64,000 nucleotides of DNA from Lacrimispora defluvii. Lineage in GTDB: Bacteria > Bacillota > Clostridia > Lachnospirales > Lachnospiraceae. The notes beneath the pieces were generated by a model. The model searched no databases. It saw nothing but the letters and a program-made list of their open reading frames with translations, and was not told where the DNA came from. The stretch covers positions 248,001 through 312,000 of the forward strand of contig JAAOXG010000020.1 of NCBI GenBank assembly GCA_013036995.1, written 5' to 3'. Positions 34,401 through 43,681 of the stretch are shown piece after piece (position 1 is the first letter of the stretch; each line of letters begins with the position of its first letter). A program made the translations under genes and the position numbers.

Positions 34401-35375
34401 TTGAAAAACAAATACAATCGAACAATTTTTTTTGAGGAGTATGTACATATCAATGGCATTGACCATTATTTACTACATTCCGGAACAAAGTATAGTAATC
34501 CATTAATGCTGTTTTTACATGGCGGTCCTGGTTTTGCAGAATCAACAATTTCCTATATTTTTCAAAAACAGTGGGAAGAAATTTACACAGTAGTCCATTG
34601 GGATCAGCGGGGTGCTGGTAAAACATTTACTAAAAATCCAAATGAAACCCCTACTTTTGATTTATTACTAGAAGATTTATTCCTTATTATTCAATACTTG
34701 AAGGAAAGATATAAGAAGCAAAAAATTATTCTGTTTGGGCATTCATGGGGAACTATTTTAGGAAGCATATTTGTAAAAAACTTTCCTGATGAAATAGAAT
34801 ACTATATTGGAACTGGACAAGTCATTAATATGTTTGATAATGAACGTGTTGGTTATGAAAAAGTGAAGGAATTAGCGTTGCAGGCTAATGATAAAAAATC
34901 GTTAAGAGAACTTAAAGCATTGGGAGATTATCCGGGTGGCAGCTATGGAATTTCTTTTAAGAATAAATCTGCAAAATTGCGTGTAATTCAAGGCAGATAT
35001 CATTTAGCTGTTACAGGTAATTTCTCTTTAATACTCGCATTCATGAAAAGTCCAACTTTCAAATTATCAGATATTACTGCCTTGATGAAAATGGATAAGC
35101 CAAATAAAGAATTGATCAATTATTGGTGTAAATTCGACTTGAGATCAGAATCAGAAGAATATAAAACACCAATCTATTATATTTTAGGTGAAGATGATTG
35201 GCAAACCCCCTATATTATTTCTGAAGAGTATTTTAAAACAATCAATGCACCGCGTAAAAAACTATATCTGATACCTGATGCCGGGCATATGGCAATGATG
35301 GATCAGCCGAACTTATTCTTTGGTACCCTGTCAGAAATTCGTAATGAAGAAGGTAAAATATCTACTATAGAATGA
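34401..35375 (+). CDS. Alpha/beta hydrolase, prolyl aminopeptidase-like (S33 family)
   Basis: 324 residues. The proline-iminopeptidase signatures are present: LFLHGGPG (oxyanion), HWDQRGAGKTF, nucleophile GHSWGT, a late GEDDWQTP aspartate and the histidine in PDAGHMA. No signal peptide, so cytoplasmic. The start is TTG at 34401 with AGGGAG nine bases upstream. The gene is much richer in A+T than the iol genes before it and stands alone between two terminators, which suggests recent acquisition. The substrate could be a peptide or a small ester. Confidence 0.8.
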   Translation: MKNKYNRTIFFEEYVHINGIDHYLLHSGTKYSNPLMLFLHGGPGFAESTISYIFQKQWEEIYTVVHWDQRGAGKTFTKNPNETPTFDLLLEDLFLIIQYLKERYKKQKIILFGHSWGTILGSIFVKNFPDEIEYYIGTGQVINMFDNERVGYEKVKELALQANDKKSLRELKALGDYPGGSYGISFKNKSAKLRVIQGRYHLAVTGNFSLILAFMKSPTFKLSDITALMKMDKPNKELINYWCKFDLRSESEEYKTPIYYILGEDDWQTPYIISEEYFKTINAPRKKLYLIPDAGHMAMMDQPNLFFGTLSEIRNEEGKISTIE

Positions 35376-35410
35376 TGGAATAACGGGAGTTGGTTTCCCT
35401 ATTGATATAG

Positions 35411-35441
35411 AGCCATAGGGTCGAAATCCTGTGGCTTTTTT
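35411..35441 (+). terminator. Terminator after the alpha/beta hydrolase
   Basis: GCCATAGG (35412-35419) pairs with CCTGTGGC (35428-35435) with one G-U, followed by six T. Confidence 0.75.
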
Positions 35442-35634
35442 GTGCAGGACTGGCATTAGTGTGACTTGCAAATGCTCAGTCACGGGTATATCGGATGTTT
35501 GAACCTTAAAGTACAAAAAGTGCATAGTAACCAGCTAAGAAAAAGCAATTTCTGCGCTGACGTTTCCGGTTAAACATGTTAAATTAATAGCATATTTTAA
35601 TAGATATAGTTCATTACAGAAAAGAGGAGTTGTC

Positions 35635-36327
35635 ATGTATCAATTGGAACAGATGGTGATTGGCTGGGTGGAGCGTTATGATCTGGTCTATCAGACCAGT
35701 TTGCTTTTACGAATTGTTGTGGCGGGTTTTTCGGGATATTTAATTGGATACGAAAGAAAAAACCGGAATAAAGGGGCTGGAATGAGAACTCATGCCATTG
35801 TAGCAATGGGAGCAGCTCTTATGATGGTTGTGTCCAAGTACGGCTTTCAGGATATTCCCAAGTTTGATGCCTCCAGAATTGCAGCCCAGATTGTATCCGG
35901 AATCGGTTTTCTGGGAGCGGGCGTCATTTTTGTAAAGAATAATTCAGTCAGTGGTCTGACTACTGCTGCCGGGATCTGGGCAACGGCAGGAGTGGGAATG
36001 GCGGTAGGAGCCGGTGCTTATTATCTGGGCTGCGGTTCTGCATTTCTTCTGATTATGATACAGGTTCTGCTCCATGATGTCCCATTTTTGTCCAAGGAAC
36101 CTTACCGGTGTATGCTGAAAATCAATACATCCCATTACGACGCCGTTATTACAGAGTTGTTTCATAAGCTCAATGAGGATAAGGTTAAGGTGCTGAATGT
36201 AAAGATTGGGAAATCCAAGGATGGAACAAAGATCGAACTTGATCTGCTTTATCCTGCCGGCTATGAAAAAAATGATCTGGTTATCCGTCTGTCCAATGAT
36301 AAACGGATTGACTCAGTGAACGGTTAG
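35635..36327 (+). CDS. MgtC/SapB-family membrane protein
   Basis: 230 residues. The N-terminal half holds about four TM helices with the family motifs LIGYERKNRNKGAGMRTHAIVAMGAAL and GIGFLGAGVIFVKNN. The soluble C-terminal half resembles an ACT-like domain. Family members are linked to magnesium limitation and membrane potential. AAAGAGGAG precedes the ATG. Not clearly in an operon with its neighbours. Confidence 0.87.
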   Translation: MYQLEQMVIGWVERYDLVYQTSLLLRIVVAGFSGYLIGYERKNRNKGAGMRTHAIVAMGAALMMVVSKYGFQDIPKFDASRIAAQIVSGIGFLGAGVIFVKNNSVSGLTTAAGIWATAGVGMAVGAGAYYLGCGSAFLLIMIQVLLHDVPFLSKEPYRCMLKINTSHYDAVITELFHKLNEDKVKVLNVKIGKSKDGTKIELDLLYPAGYEKNDLVIRLSNDKRIDSVNG

Positions 36328-36449
36328 AATGAGAAAAACAAAAATTGCAATAATTATTGAAAGAAAGACAAAAATAATGTAGAAGCTTTGCGGGTAAAAG
36401 GGATATACTCATCGGGTAAGAATTTGAGAAAAAGTAAAGTGGGAATTTT

Positions 36450-37175
36450 ATGATAAAACATCTTGCTGCAGATTTGCACACTCATACAGATATAAGCAGG
36501 CATGCTTACAGTACCGTTTATGAAATCATAACGGCAGCAAAGGATTCCGGTTTAATGGCTGTGGGAATCAGCAACCACTGTCCGGCTCACCCGGATGGAG
36601 CGCCTGAAGGTCATTTTCGAAATCTCAGGGTAATACCGGAGTGGGTGGACGGTATCCGTGTATATCGTGGGGCTGAACTGAATTTCACTAACTTTGAAGG
36701 TGAAATTGATTTAAGCCCTGATACCATAATGAACCGTCTGGACTATACCATAGCCTCTTTTCATGATGATGTGATACCACCGGGAAGCGTTAAGGATCAT
36801 ACAAGAGCGTATCTTCATGCAGCAGAAAGTCCGTTGGTGGATATTATTGGTCACAGCGGGACTGCCTGTTATGAATATGATTATGAACGGGTGATACCGG
36901 AGTTTGGAAAGAATGGCAAGGTGGTAGAGATTAATGAAGGAACCTTTCGTGTCAGGAAAAGTTCTGCAGATAATTGCCGTACCATTGCCAGATTATGTAT
37001 GAAATACAGCGTTCCCGTAATAGTCAGCTCTGATGCACATTTTTGCCGCAGTGTGGGAGTGTTTGAAGAAGCGCTGTCCTTGTTAAACAGCCTGGACTTT
37101 CCGGAAGAACTGGTGGTAAATGCAGACATGAAGCAGTTGGAGTCCTGGTTGTTTCATAAACGGAGAGTGCAGTAG
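36450..37175 (+). CDS. PHP-domain phosphoesterase (YcdX-like)
   Basis: 241 residues. Metal-binding histidines appear in ADLHTHTDIS, ISNHC, ASFHDD, IGHSG and SSDAHF, the complete PHP set. The family hydrolyses phosphate esters, with histidinol phosphate as one known substrate. The YcdX-like subgroup is broader. It is followed by a short hairpin and the ROK kinase gene. Confidence 0.82.
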   Translation: MIKHLAADLHTHTDISRHAYSTVYEIITAAKDSGLMAVGISNHCPAHPDGAPEGHFRNLRVIPEWVDGIRVYRGAELNFTNFEGEIDLSPDTIMNRLDYTIASFHDDVIPPGSVKDHTRAYLHAAESPLVDIIGHSGTACYEYDYERVIPEFGKNGKVVEINEGTFRVRKSSADNCRTIARLCMKYSVPVIVSSDAHFCRSVGVFEEALSLLNSLDFPEELVVNADMKQLESWLFHKRRVQ

Positions 37176-37184
37176 AGAATAGAG

Positions 37185-37210
37185 TGCCGGGGCGTAGTTG
37201 CGCTCCGGCA
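37185..37210 (+). repeat. GC-rich hairpin before the ROK kinase gene
   Basis: TGCCGG (37185-37190) and CCGGCA (37205-37210) form the outer stem, with an inner GCG/CGC pairing. No T run follows, so it is not a proper terminator. Confidence 0.4.
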
Positions 37211-37238
37211 GTTGTGCGCGGAAGGGAGCGGATAGAAA

Positions 37239-38189
37239 ATGAAGTATTATATCGGAATAGACTTAGGCGGAACCAATATAGCCGCAGGTATGGTAGGAGA
37301 GGACGGAACACTTTTTACCCGCCTGTCTGTACCAACCAAAAGCGGAAGAAGTGCAGGGGAAATTGTTCAGGATATGGCGGAACTGGCTAAGAAGGCTGCG
37401 GAAGAAGGAAATATATCCTGGGAAGAGATTGAAGCGGTAGGACTTGGAGTGCCGGGTACAGCCAACAAGGAGACCGGCATGGTGGAATATGCCAATAATT
37501 TAGGATTTTATGATGAGCCGGTGGTTTCCATGATGGAGAAGGCACTGCCTGGTAAAAAAATCCGTTTTAATAATGATGCCAATGCAGCAGCCTGGGGAGA
37601 ATATATAGCAGGAAGCGGAAAAGGTGTAAGCTCCATGCTGGCGGTCACTCTGGGAACCGGTGTAGGCGGCGGAATCATTCTTGACGGAAAGCTCTTTGAG
37701 GGAATTAACTATGCAGCCGGGGAATTTGGTCATTTCACCATAGACCGGAACGGAATTCCCTGCAATTGCGGAAGAAAAGGATGCTTTGAGGCATATGCGT
37801 CCGCAACTGCCCTGATTTCCAAGACAAAAGAGGCGATGCTTGAAAACACACAATCCATCCTCTGGGAACTTTGCGGTGGGGAGATTGAGCGCGTGGAAGG
37901 TAAGACACTATTTGACGGTGTCAGAAGACAGGATGGAACGGCCTTTCAGGTATTTGACCGGTACATTGAATATCTGGCAGCTGGTCTGCTGGATTTAATC
38001 AATATATTCCAGCCGGAGTTGATCTGCATCGGCGGAGGCATCAGCAAAGCCGGGGATTTGCTGTTAGAACCATTGAAAAAGGTGATTGACCAGGAAGACT
38101 ATGCAAGAACCTCAAAACGCAGGACAAGAATCGTTCCAGCAGTGTTGGACAATGATGCAGGACTGATCGGAGCTGCTTTATTAGACTAG
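37239..38189 (+). CDS. ROK-family sugar kinase (glucokinase-like)
   Basis: 316 residues. The N-terminal phosphate loop IGIDLGGTNIAAG, catalytic region FNNDANAAAWGE, TLGTGVGGGII and the zinc motif CNCGRKGCFEAYAS define a ROK kinase. It phosphorylates glucose or a related hexose in the cytoplasm. GGGAGCGG lies before the ATG. It is followed by a gene of unknown function with only 20 bases between, so the two are probably co-transcribed. Confidence 0.88.
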   Translation: MKYYIGIDLGGTNIAAGMVGEDGTLFTRLSVPTKSGRSAGEIVQDMAELAKKAAEEGNISWEEIEAVGLGVPGTANKETGMVEYANNLGFYDEPVVSMMEKALPGKKIRFNNDANAAAWGEYIAGSGKGVSSMLAVTLGTGVGGGIILDGKLFEGINYAAGEFGHFTIDRNGIPCNCGRKGCFEAYASATALISKTKEAMLENTQSILWELCGGEIERVEGKTLFDGVRRQDGTAFQVFDRYIEYLAAGLLDLINIFQPELICIGGGISKAGDLLLEPLKKVIDQEDYARTSKRRTRIVPAVLDNDAGLIGAALLD

Positions 38190-38209
38190 AAGAAAAGAGG
38201 ACAATAATT

Positions 38210-39850
38210 ATGAAACGATATATGGGACATCTGATACGTTCCGCAGAGAAGCGGGTGGATCATTTTTTAAGCACGCAGGTCACCAGTGAGAAGGATCCTT
38301 TTTATGGCGGAATGAAACGTGCCATTTTAGAGGTAAAGCCAACCATCTATGTGATGGCAGATGCAGCTTCGGTTTATTTAAATCCTGAGAGCAGATATTA
38401 CAAGGACGCTGCTCTTCTTCGTGCCATGGAGGCAGCCGTTACCTTTATTGCAAACTGCCAGAGAGAAGATGGAAGCTTTGATTATCCATCCTGTAATTTT
38501 AAGTCTGCACCGGACACCTCTTTTTGCTTCAAACGTCTCATTGCAACTTACCGTCTGTTTTTAAAATATACTGAGGAAGGCGAGCTGGACAAACTGAAAG
38601 ATGGTTACCGTTTTATATTGGAAGAATCCTTAAACGCTCTTTTAACCGGCGGTTTTCACACTCCAAACCACCGCTGGGGTATCACAGCAGCTCTGATGCA
38701 GGGCGCCAATCTTGTAAAAGAAGACAATCCGGAGTTGGCGTCACAGCTTCTTGCCCGTGCAGACCAGTATCTGGCAGAAGGAATCGACGGTAATGAGGAA
38801 GGGGAGTACGCAGAGCGTTCCACCGGAAATTATAATGCAGTGGTTAACAATGCCATGATGGCAATGTATGAGGAAACTGACGATGAAAATTACCTTGGAT
38901 ATGTAGAGCGAAACTTAAAAATGATGCTCTTTTACATTGACCCTGACGATACCATTTTCACACAGAACTCAACGAGGCAGGATCAGGGCAAAGCCGATTA
39001 TCCGGACAAGTATTTCTACCAGTATTTATATATGGCTGCAAAAACCGGAGAAGAAATGTTTGACCGGGCCGCTCATAAAATTATCAAAGACAATATGGAA
39101 CGGGGCGATATGGCGCCGGAATGCCTTCATATCATCATGCTTCATGATTTTATGGAGCAGTATGAGTTTAAGGGTTATGGCTTTCTGGATACGTACCATA
39201 AGCATTTTGAGGAAGCAGGCGTAATCAGAGGAAAGACTTCCCAATACGGCTACAGCATTCTCAAAGGAAAAAGTGCATTTTTGTTCTTGAAATTTAATGA
39301 AACTCTGGTATATTTAAAAATAGGAGAAAGCTACTGTGATATCCGTAATTTTATACCTCAGACCATAGAAGAAAAAGACGGAGTCTGTGTTTTAACCTCT
39401 GTAGCCAAAGGCTGGTACTATCTTCCGTTTAAGGAGAAGCAGGATACAACTGACTGGTGGAAGATGGATCATAAGAAACGTGAAATTTTAAACAGCAGCG
39501 AAATTCATATGACAGTTACTTTGAAAGAATTAGCGGACGGTATGGAAGTAACTGTTAAAGCGGAGGGACTTGATAAAGCTCCGCTTCGTGTCGAAATTTG
39601 TATTCCGGCAGGCAGTGTTCTGGAGAATGAACATTTCCACATGAGAGCGGAAAAGGCAGGGGAGATGGTTCTCAGGGACGGCTTCGTCAATCTGATTCAT
39701 GGAGATCAGAGGCTTCTCATCGGACCGGGTTACGGAACACATGAGTTTGGCGGTCATTACTCAGGGGAGGAAATCAACACAACCGGTTTTACCCTATACT
39801 TAAATGACTATACTCCTTATGAAAGAACGTTTTCCATTCGAAATATATAA
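38210..39850 (+). CDS. Large protein of unknown function, possibly an alpha/alpha-barrel carbohydrate enzyme
   Basis: 546 residues, no signal peptide or TM. The first 330 residues are helical with REDGSFDYP and W/Y-rich turns that recall alpha/alpha toroid glycosidases and lyases. The last 200 are strand-rich (FLFLKFNETLVYLKIGES, HEFGGHYSGEE) like the beta-sandwich of heparinase-type lyases. I do not recognise a specific family. Its tight coupling to a ROK kinase and nearness to an ABC importer suggest intracellular processing of an imported saccharide (inference). Confidence 0.6.
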   Translation: MKRYMGHLIRSAEKRVDHFLSTQVTSEKDPFYGGMKRAILEVKPTIYVMADAASVYLNPESRYYKDAALLRAMEAAVTFIANCQREDGSFDYPSCNFKSAPDTSFCFKRLIATYRLFLKYTEEGELDKLKDGYRFILEESLNALLTGGFHTPNHRWGITAALMQGANLVKEDNPELASQLLARADQYLAEGIDGNEEGEYAERSTGNYNAVVNNAMMAMYEETDDENYLGYVERNLKMMLFYIDPDDTIFTQNSTRQDQGKADYPDKYFYQYLYMAAKTGEEMFDRAAHKIIKDNMERGDMAPECLHIIMLHDFMEQYEFKGYGFLDTYHKHFEEAGVIRGKTSQYGYSILKGKSAFLFLKFNETLVYLKIGESYCDIRNFIPQTIEEKDGVCVLTSVAKGWYYLPFKEKQDTTDWWKMDHKKREILNSSEIHMTVTLKELADGMEVTVKAEGLDKAPLRVEICIPAGSVLENEHFHMRAEKAGEMVLRDGFVNLIHGDQRLLIGPGYGTHEFGGHYSGEEINTTGFTLYLNDYTPYERTFSIRNI

Positions 39851-39908
39851 AAAAAGCAAAGTCATATTTGCAGCATTGTTCATAATAAATATATAATATG
39901 CCAAAAGA

Positions 39909-39940
39909 GGCAGTTGTCCGGCTTGACGACTGTCTTTTTT
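39909..39940 (+). terminator. Terminator after the 546-residue protein gene
   Basis: GGCAGTTGTC (39909-39918) pairs with GACGACTGTC (39925-39934) with one mismatch and one G-U, followed by six T. Confidence 0.8.
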
Positions 39941-40012
39941 ACTACTTGGTTTACGGTGAAATTAATATAACATATTTAAACTATAGAAAAATAGGATTTA
40001 TGTCGAAATGTG

Positions 40013-40042
40013 TTGATAAAAGTAGGCAGTTCGTTATATAAT
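40013..40042 (+). promoter_or_regulatory. Promoter of the Opp/Dpp-type ABC operon
   Basis: TTGATA (40013-40018), 18-bp spacer, TATAAT (40037-40042), about 65 bases before the binding-protein ATG. Confidence 0.7.
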
Positions 40043-40107
40043 GATTTTAACTTTTTCTGATTAATGACAGATAAGTTTTAAGGGACAGTATATGAAAGGA
40101 GAAAATT

Positions 40108-41742
40108 ATGAAAAAGAATTTTATGAAACGTGCGGGCATTCTTTTGGCAGCTGTTATGGTGCTTGGAGGACTTACCGCGTGCGGCGGCAAAGATCCGTCA
40201 GCAGAGGGAACAACAGCAGTATCCGGCAGCTCAGCAGGGGCTGGTGAGACGACAGCAGAGGCGGCTAAACCGTCTGAGGGAGGAGAAAGTACATTTACCT
40301 ATGCCATCGCAGGTGATCCGTGTGCCAATGTAAATGTAATCACAACCAGTGACCGTTTTGGTCTTATGACTATTAAGATGATCTATTCCCCGTTATATAT
40401 GTATAATGCGGACGGAATTAACTATTTCCTTGCAAAGAGCATTGATACTTCCGATGATAATTTAACTTATACCATGCATTTACGCGACGATGTAAAGTGG
40501 TCGGACGGAGAGAAATTTACCGCTGATGACGTTGTCTTTACATTCGAGGCTATGGAGAAGGAAGAGAACGCAGGCTGGGCTTATTCCCAGTTAGTTTATA
40601 AGGAAGGTGCCGTAAAGATCGAAAAGGTTGATGATTATACTGTTAAATTAACCATGCCTTTTGTAAATTCCGCAGCAGTGGAGATGTTCTCCCAGATTTT
40701 CATCATGCCGAAGCATGTGTATGAGAATGTAACTAATTTTGAAAATAATGATGTTAATACAAAACCAGTGGGAACCGGTCCTTATGTAATGTCTGAATAC
40801 TCAGCAGGTTCCTATGTGAAGTTCACAAAGAATGAGAACTATTTCCTGGGAGCACCTTCTATTGATAATATTGTATACCGTATTATTGAAAATGAGAATA
40901 CAGCCATGACAGCAATCCAGAGCGGCGAAGTAGATGCATGGATCGGAACTCCGGCTCAGGTGGCTCAGATGAATCTGGATTCTGCCAACTTAACTGTTTA
41001 TCCTTATCAGGAAGGCCGTGTGGCATATATGATGATCAATGCAGCCCGGGTTCAGAATGAGGATTTAAGAAAAGCAATTCTGTATGCACTGGATAAGAAG
41101 GCAATTGCAGATGCGGCTCTCTTAAGCCCTGATTATTATGATCTGCCATGGAGCTTCATGCCGCCAAACAGCAAGTTCTTTACAGAAGATGTGGAGAAAT
41201 ACGAGCAGAACCTTGATAAATCCAAAGAATATCTTGCAGCTTCCGGAGTACAGAAACCGGAACTGAACCTTGCATACAGCGGTTCAGACAGCTTACAGTC
41301 TACATCAGCATTACTGGTACAGGAACAGCTTGAGAAAGCTGGATTTAAAGTGACTCTTTCCGGTATTGATTCCAAGGCGCTCAGCCAGCAGATGAAAGAT
41401 AAGAACAATACCTATGATATGTACTTTGGCGGTTATATCATGGGAATTGACCCTGACACCTTCTCCAGCTTATTTGAAACAGGCGCTGCATACAATTATA
41501 TGTATTATGATCAGCCTGAAATCAATGAGATGTTCGCACAAGGCCGCAAAGAAACAGACGAGACAAAACGGAAAGAAATTTACACCAATATTCAGAAGAA
41601 GATTCAGGATACAGCATGTTTCTATCCGTTATATTCCAACAAACGCCTCTTAGTTGTTTCTAAGAATGTATCAGGCATTGATGCTGCAAAGCTGGTTCCT
41701 GTTTATACCTTTGAGGATACCTCTAAGTTACAGAAAAAGTAA
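40108..41742 (+). CDS. Family-5 ABC transporter substrate-binding lipoprotein (Opp/Dpp type)
   Basis: 544 residues. The signal peptide ends in the lipobox GLTAC, followed by a Ser/Thr/Ala-rich linker. The mature part shows family-5 motifs (LAKSIDTSDDNLTYTMHLRD, VKWSDGEKFTADDVVFTFEAM, VGTGPYVMSEY). It binds peptides or oligosaccharides outside the membrane. AAAGGAG precedes the ATG. It heads a complete five-gene importer operon; a hairpin after the stop probably sets a higher expression level for this gene. Confidence 0.88.
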   Translation: MKKNFMKRAGILLAAVMVLGGLTACGGKDPSAEGTTAVSGSSAGAGETTAEAAKPSEGGESTFTYAIAGDPCANVNVITTSDRFGLMTIKMIYSPLYMYNADGINYFLAKSIDTSDDNLTYTMHLRDDVKWSDGEKFTADDVVFTFEAMEKEENAGWAYSQLVYKEGAVKIEKVDDYTVKLTMPFVNSAAVEMFSQIFIMPKHVYENVTNFENNDVNTKPVGTGPYVMSEYSAGSYVKFTKNENYFLGAPSIDNIVYRIIENENTAMTAIQSGEVDAWIGTPAQVAQMNLDSANLTVYPYQEGRVAYMMINAARVQNEDLRKAILYALDKKAIADAALLSPDYYDLPWSFMPPNSKFFTEDVEKYEQNLDKSKEYLAASGVQKPELNLAYSGSDSLQSTSALLVQEQLEKAGFKVTLSGIDSKALSQQMKDKNNTYDMYFGGYIMGIDPDTFSSLFETGAAYNYMYYDQPEINEMFAQGRKETDETKRKEIYTNIQKKIQDTACFYPLYSNKRLLVVSKNVSGIDAAKLVPVYTFEDTSKLQKK

Positions 41743-41770
41743 TTGCATCTGCAAAAAAATGAGAGAGAAT

Positions 41771-41802
41771 GGTGTTTCGCTGCATTAACTGCAGCAGACA
41801 CC
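41771..41802 (+). repeat. Intra-operon hairpin after the binding-protein gene
   Basis: GGTGT/ACACC and GCTGC/GCAGC arms enclose an ATTAACT loop. A pyrimidine-rich but imperfect T tract follows. It is probably a 3'-end stabiliser or weak attenuator. Confidence 0.5.
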
Positions 41803-41827
41803 TCTTTCTTTATTAAGGAGAAATGAT

Positions 41828-42781
41828 ATGGCCAGATATATATTGAAACGAATATTAACAGCCATCCCTATGGTCCTTCTCATAACGGTTCTATGCTTTG
41901 CGCTGATGCATTTTGCTCCCTATGATGCCATTGACGCCATGACAACCCCTAAGATGTCACAGGAGACAATCAATTTAATTAAAGCAAAATACGGTTATGA
42001 CCAGCCGGTGTATATACAGTATGTCCGCTGGCTTGACGGGATTATGAACGGTAATTTCGGATATTCCATCGTGACAAAACAAAGTATTGCGGCAGATCTC
42101 GGGGTGAGACTTCCCAATACGGTAAAACTGGTACTTCCGGCTTTTATAGCCGCTTATATTCTGGCGGTTGTTCTGGGTCTGATTGCTGGTGCCAATAAAA
42201 ATAAAAAAGCGGATAAGATCATAGATGCCATATCTTCCGTGGGAATCGCAGTTCCTTCCTTCTGGTTTGCCATGCTTCTCATCTTTGTTCTGGGTTATAA
42301 GCTTAAGCTTCTGCCCATTGTTGGAATGCATGCAGTAGGGCTGGAATCCTCCGTAGCTGACTTTTTAAAGCACTTTATCATGCCGTTTCTCACTCTCACC
42401 GTATCCTTTATGCCGGCGAACATTAAATTTGTCCGATCCTCAACTCTAACACAGTTCTCTGAGGACTATGTTCTGGTTCAGAGGGCGTTTGGCGCGACAA
42501 AAAGTGAAATCATGTTTAAGCATGTTTGCAAGAATGTGCTTCTGCCTGTAATCACGCGCCTTGGTATGGCATTGCCGCTTTTGGTAACAGGAGCAATTAT
42601 CACAGAGACAGTGTTTAGCTGGCCAGGAGTAGGGCCTTATTTCATCAAAGCGATTCAGGGTATGGATTATCCCATCGTCATGATCATTCTGGTATTGTCA
42701 TCCACTTTGGTTATTTTAGGAAATTTACTGTCGGATATCCTGTATTGTCTGATTGATCCGCGGATTAAGGAAATGGGGTGA
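41828..42781 (+). CDS. Opp/Dpp-type ABC transporter permease (DppB-like)
   Basis: 317 residues with six TM helices. The N-terminus ARYILKRILTAIPMVLLITVLCF, the KYGYDQPVYIQYVRW segment and the cytoplasmic loop RAFGATKSEIMFKHVCKNVLLPV are characteristic of the B subunit. AAGGAG precedes the ATG. It ends six bases before the partner permease. Confidence 0.92.
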   Translation: MARYILKRILTAIPMVLLITVLCFALMHFAPYDAIDAMTTPKMSQETINLIKAKYGYDQPVYIQYVRWLDGIMNGNFGYSIVTKQSIAADLGVRLPNTVKLVLPAFIAAYILAVVLGLIAGANKNKKADKIIDAISSVGIAVPSFWFAMLLIFVLGYKLKLLPIVGMHAVGLESSVADFLKHFIMPFLTLTVSFMPANIKFVRSSTLTQFSEDYVLVQRAFGATKSEIMFKHVCKNVLLPVITRLGMALPLLVTGAIITETVFSWPGVGPYFIKAIQGMDYPIVMIILVLSSTLVILGNLLSDILYCLIDPRIKEMG

Positions 42782-42787
42782 CAGGAT

Positions 42788-43666
42788 ATGAAAAAAGAAA
42801 CGAAAAATAAAGATAAATCAATTCGGATTGACAGTGTTAAGCTGGCCTTAAAGCATGATAAAGCAGCAGTTATTTCCCTGATCCTTTTAGGCATCATTAT
42901 TTTGTTTGCACTTCTGGCGCCGTTTCTTCCTATGGAGCCAAATGCAACGGATATTGCCAACAGACTGAAAGAACCGTCTATTACCCATTGGTTTGGTACG
43001 GATGAAGTGGGAAGAGATTATTTTGCAAGGGTGATCTATGGCGGCAGGGTTTCCCTGATCGTGGCGTTTTTAGCCATGCTCACAAGTTTAACCATCGGTG
43101 TGGCTGCAGGAACCATTGCAGGCTTAACCGGCGGAATTGTGGATATGATTCTGATGAGAATTGTTGATATCCTTCATTCCATACCGTGGATGGTACTGGT
43201 TACCGTTGTCAGCATTTTCTTAAAGCCGGGAATCCAGTCTATTATACTGGTTATTGGACTTTTTACATGGATGGAGATTGCTCGGCTTGTGCGGGCCGAG
43301 ACGCTGTCTTTAAAAGAGCGGGAGTTTATTCTTTATGCTGGTTTTTCCGGAGTCAGTAAATGGAAAATAATTATCAGCCATATTATACCGTCGGTTTTCC
43401 CCACTATTATTGTGGCAGCTACCACCAGTATGGCGAATGCCATTATGACGGAATCTTCCTTAAGCTTTCTTGGAGTTGGTATTCAGCAGCCCATGTCTTC
43501 CTGGGGAAGCCTTCTGCAAAATGCCCAGGGAACCATGCAGAACAGTTTTCATATGGCTTTGATTCCCGGTCTTTTAATTATTATTACTATTTTTGCTTTT
43601 AATAAGCTGGGTAATCTGCTCCGTGTCTATGTAGAACCAAAGGTAATGAGCGGTGAGAAAGAGTAA
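42788..43666 (+). CDS. Opp/Dpp-type ABC transporter permease (DppC-like)
   Basis: 292 residues. An N-terminal cytoplasmic extension and TM1 are followed by HWFGTDEVGRDYFARVIYGGRVSL, the DppC signature, and the EAA-type loop (EREFILYAGFSGVSKWKIIISHIIPSV). It forms the channel with the preceding gene product. Confidence 0.92.
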   Translation: MKKETKNKDKSIRIDSVKLALKHDKAAVISLILLGIIILFALLAPFLPMEPNATDIANRLKEPSITHWFGTDEVGRDYFARVIYGGRVSLIVAFLAMLTSLTIGVAAGTIAGLTGGIVDMILMRIVDILHSIPWMVLVTVVSIFLKPGIQSIILVIGLFTWMEIARLVRAETLSLKEREFILYAGFSGVSKWKIIISHIIPSVFPTIIVAATTSMANAIMTESSLSFLGVGIQQPMSSWGSLLQNAQGTMQNSFHMALIPGLLIIITIFAFNKLGNLLRVYVEPKVMSGEKE

Positions 43667-43681
43667 AGGAGGGACGAAGAA

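Noticed and set aside
35411..35445. Stretch resembling a tRNA T-arm (GGGTCGAAATCC) after the alpha/beta hydrolase
   Set aside because: No acceptor stem, D-arm or anticodon arm can be drawn upstream; the sequence is explained as the stem and loop of a terminator.
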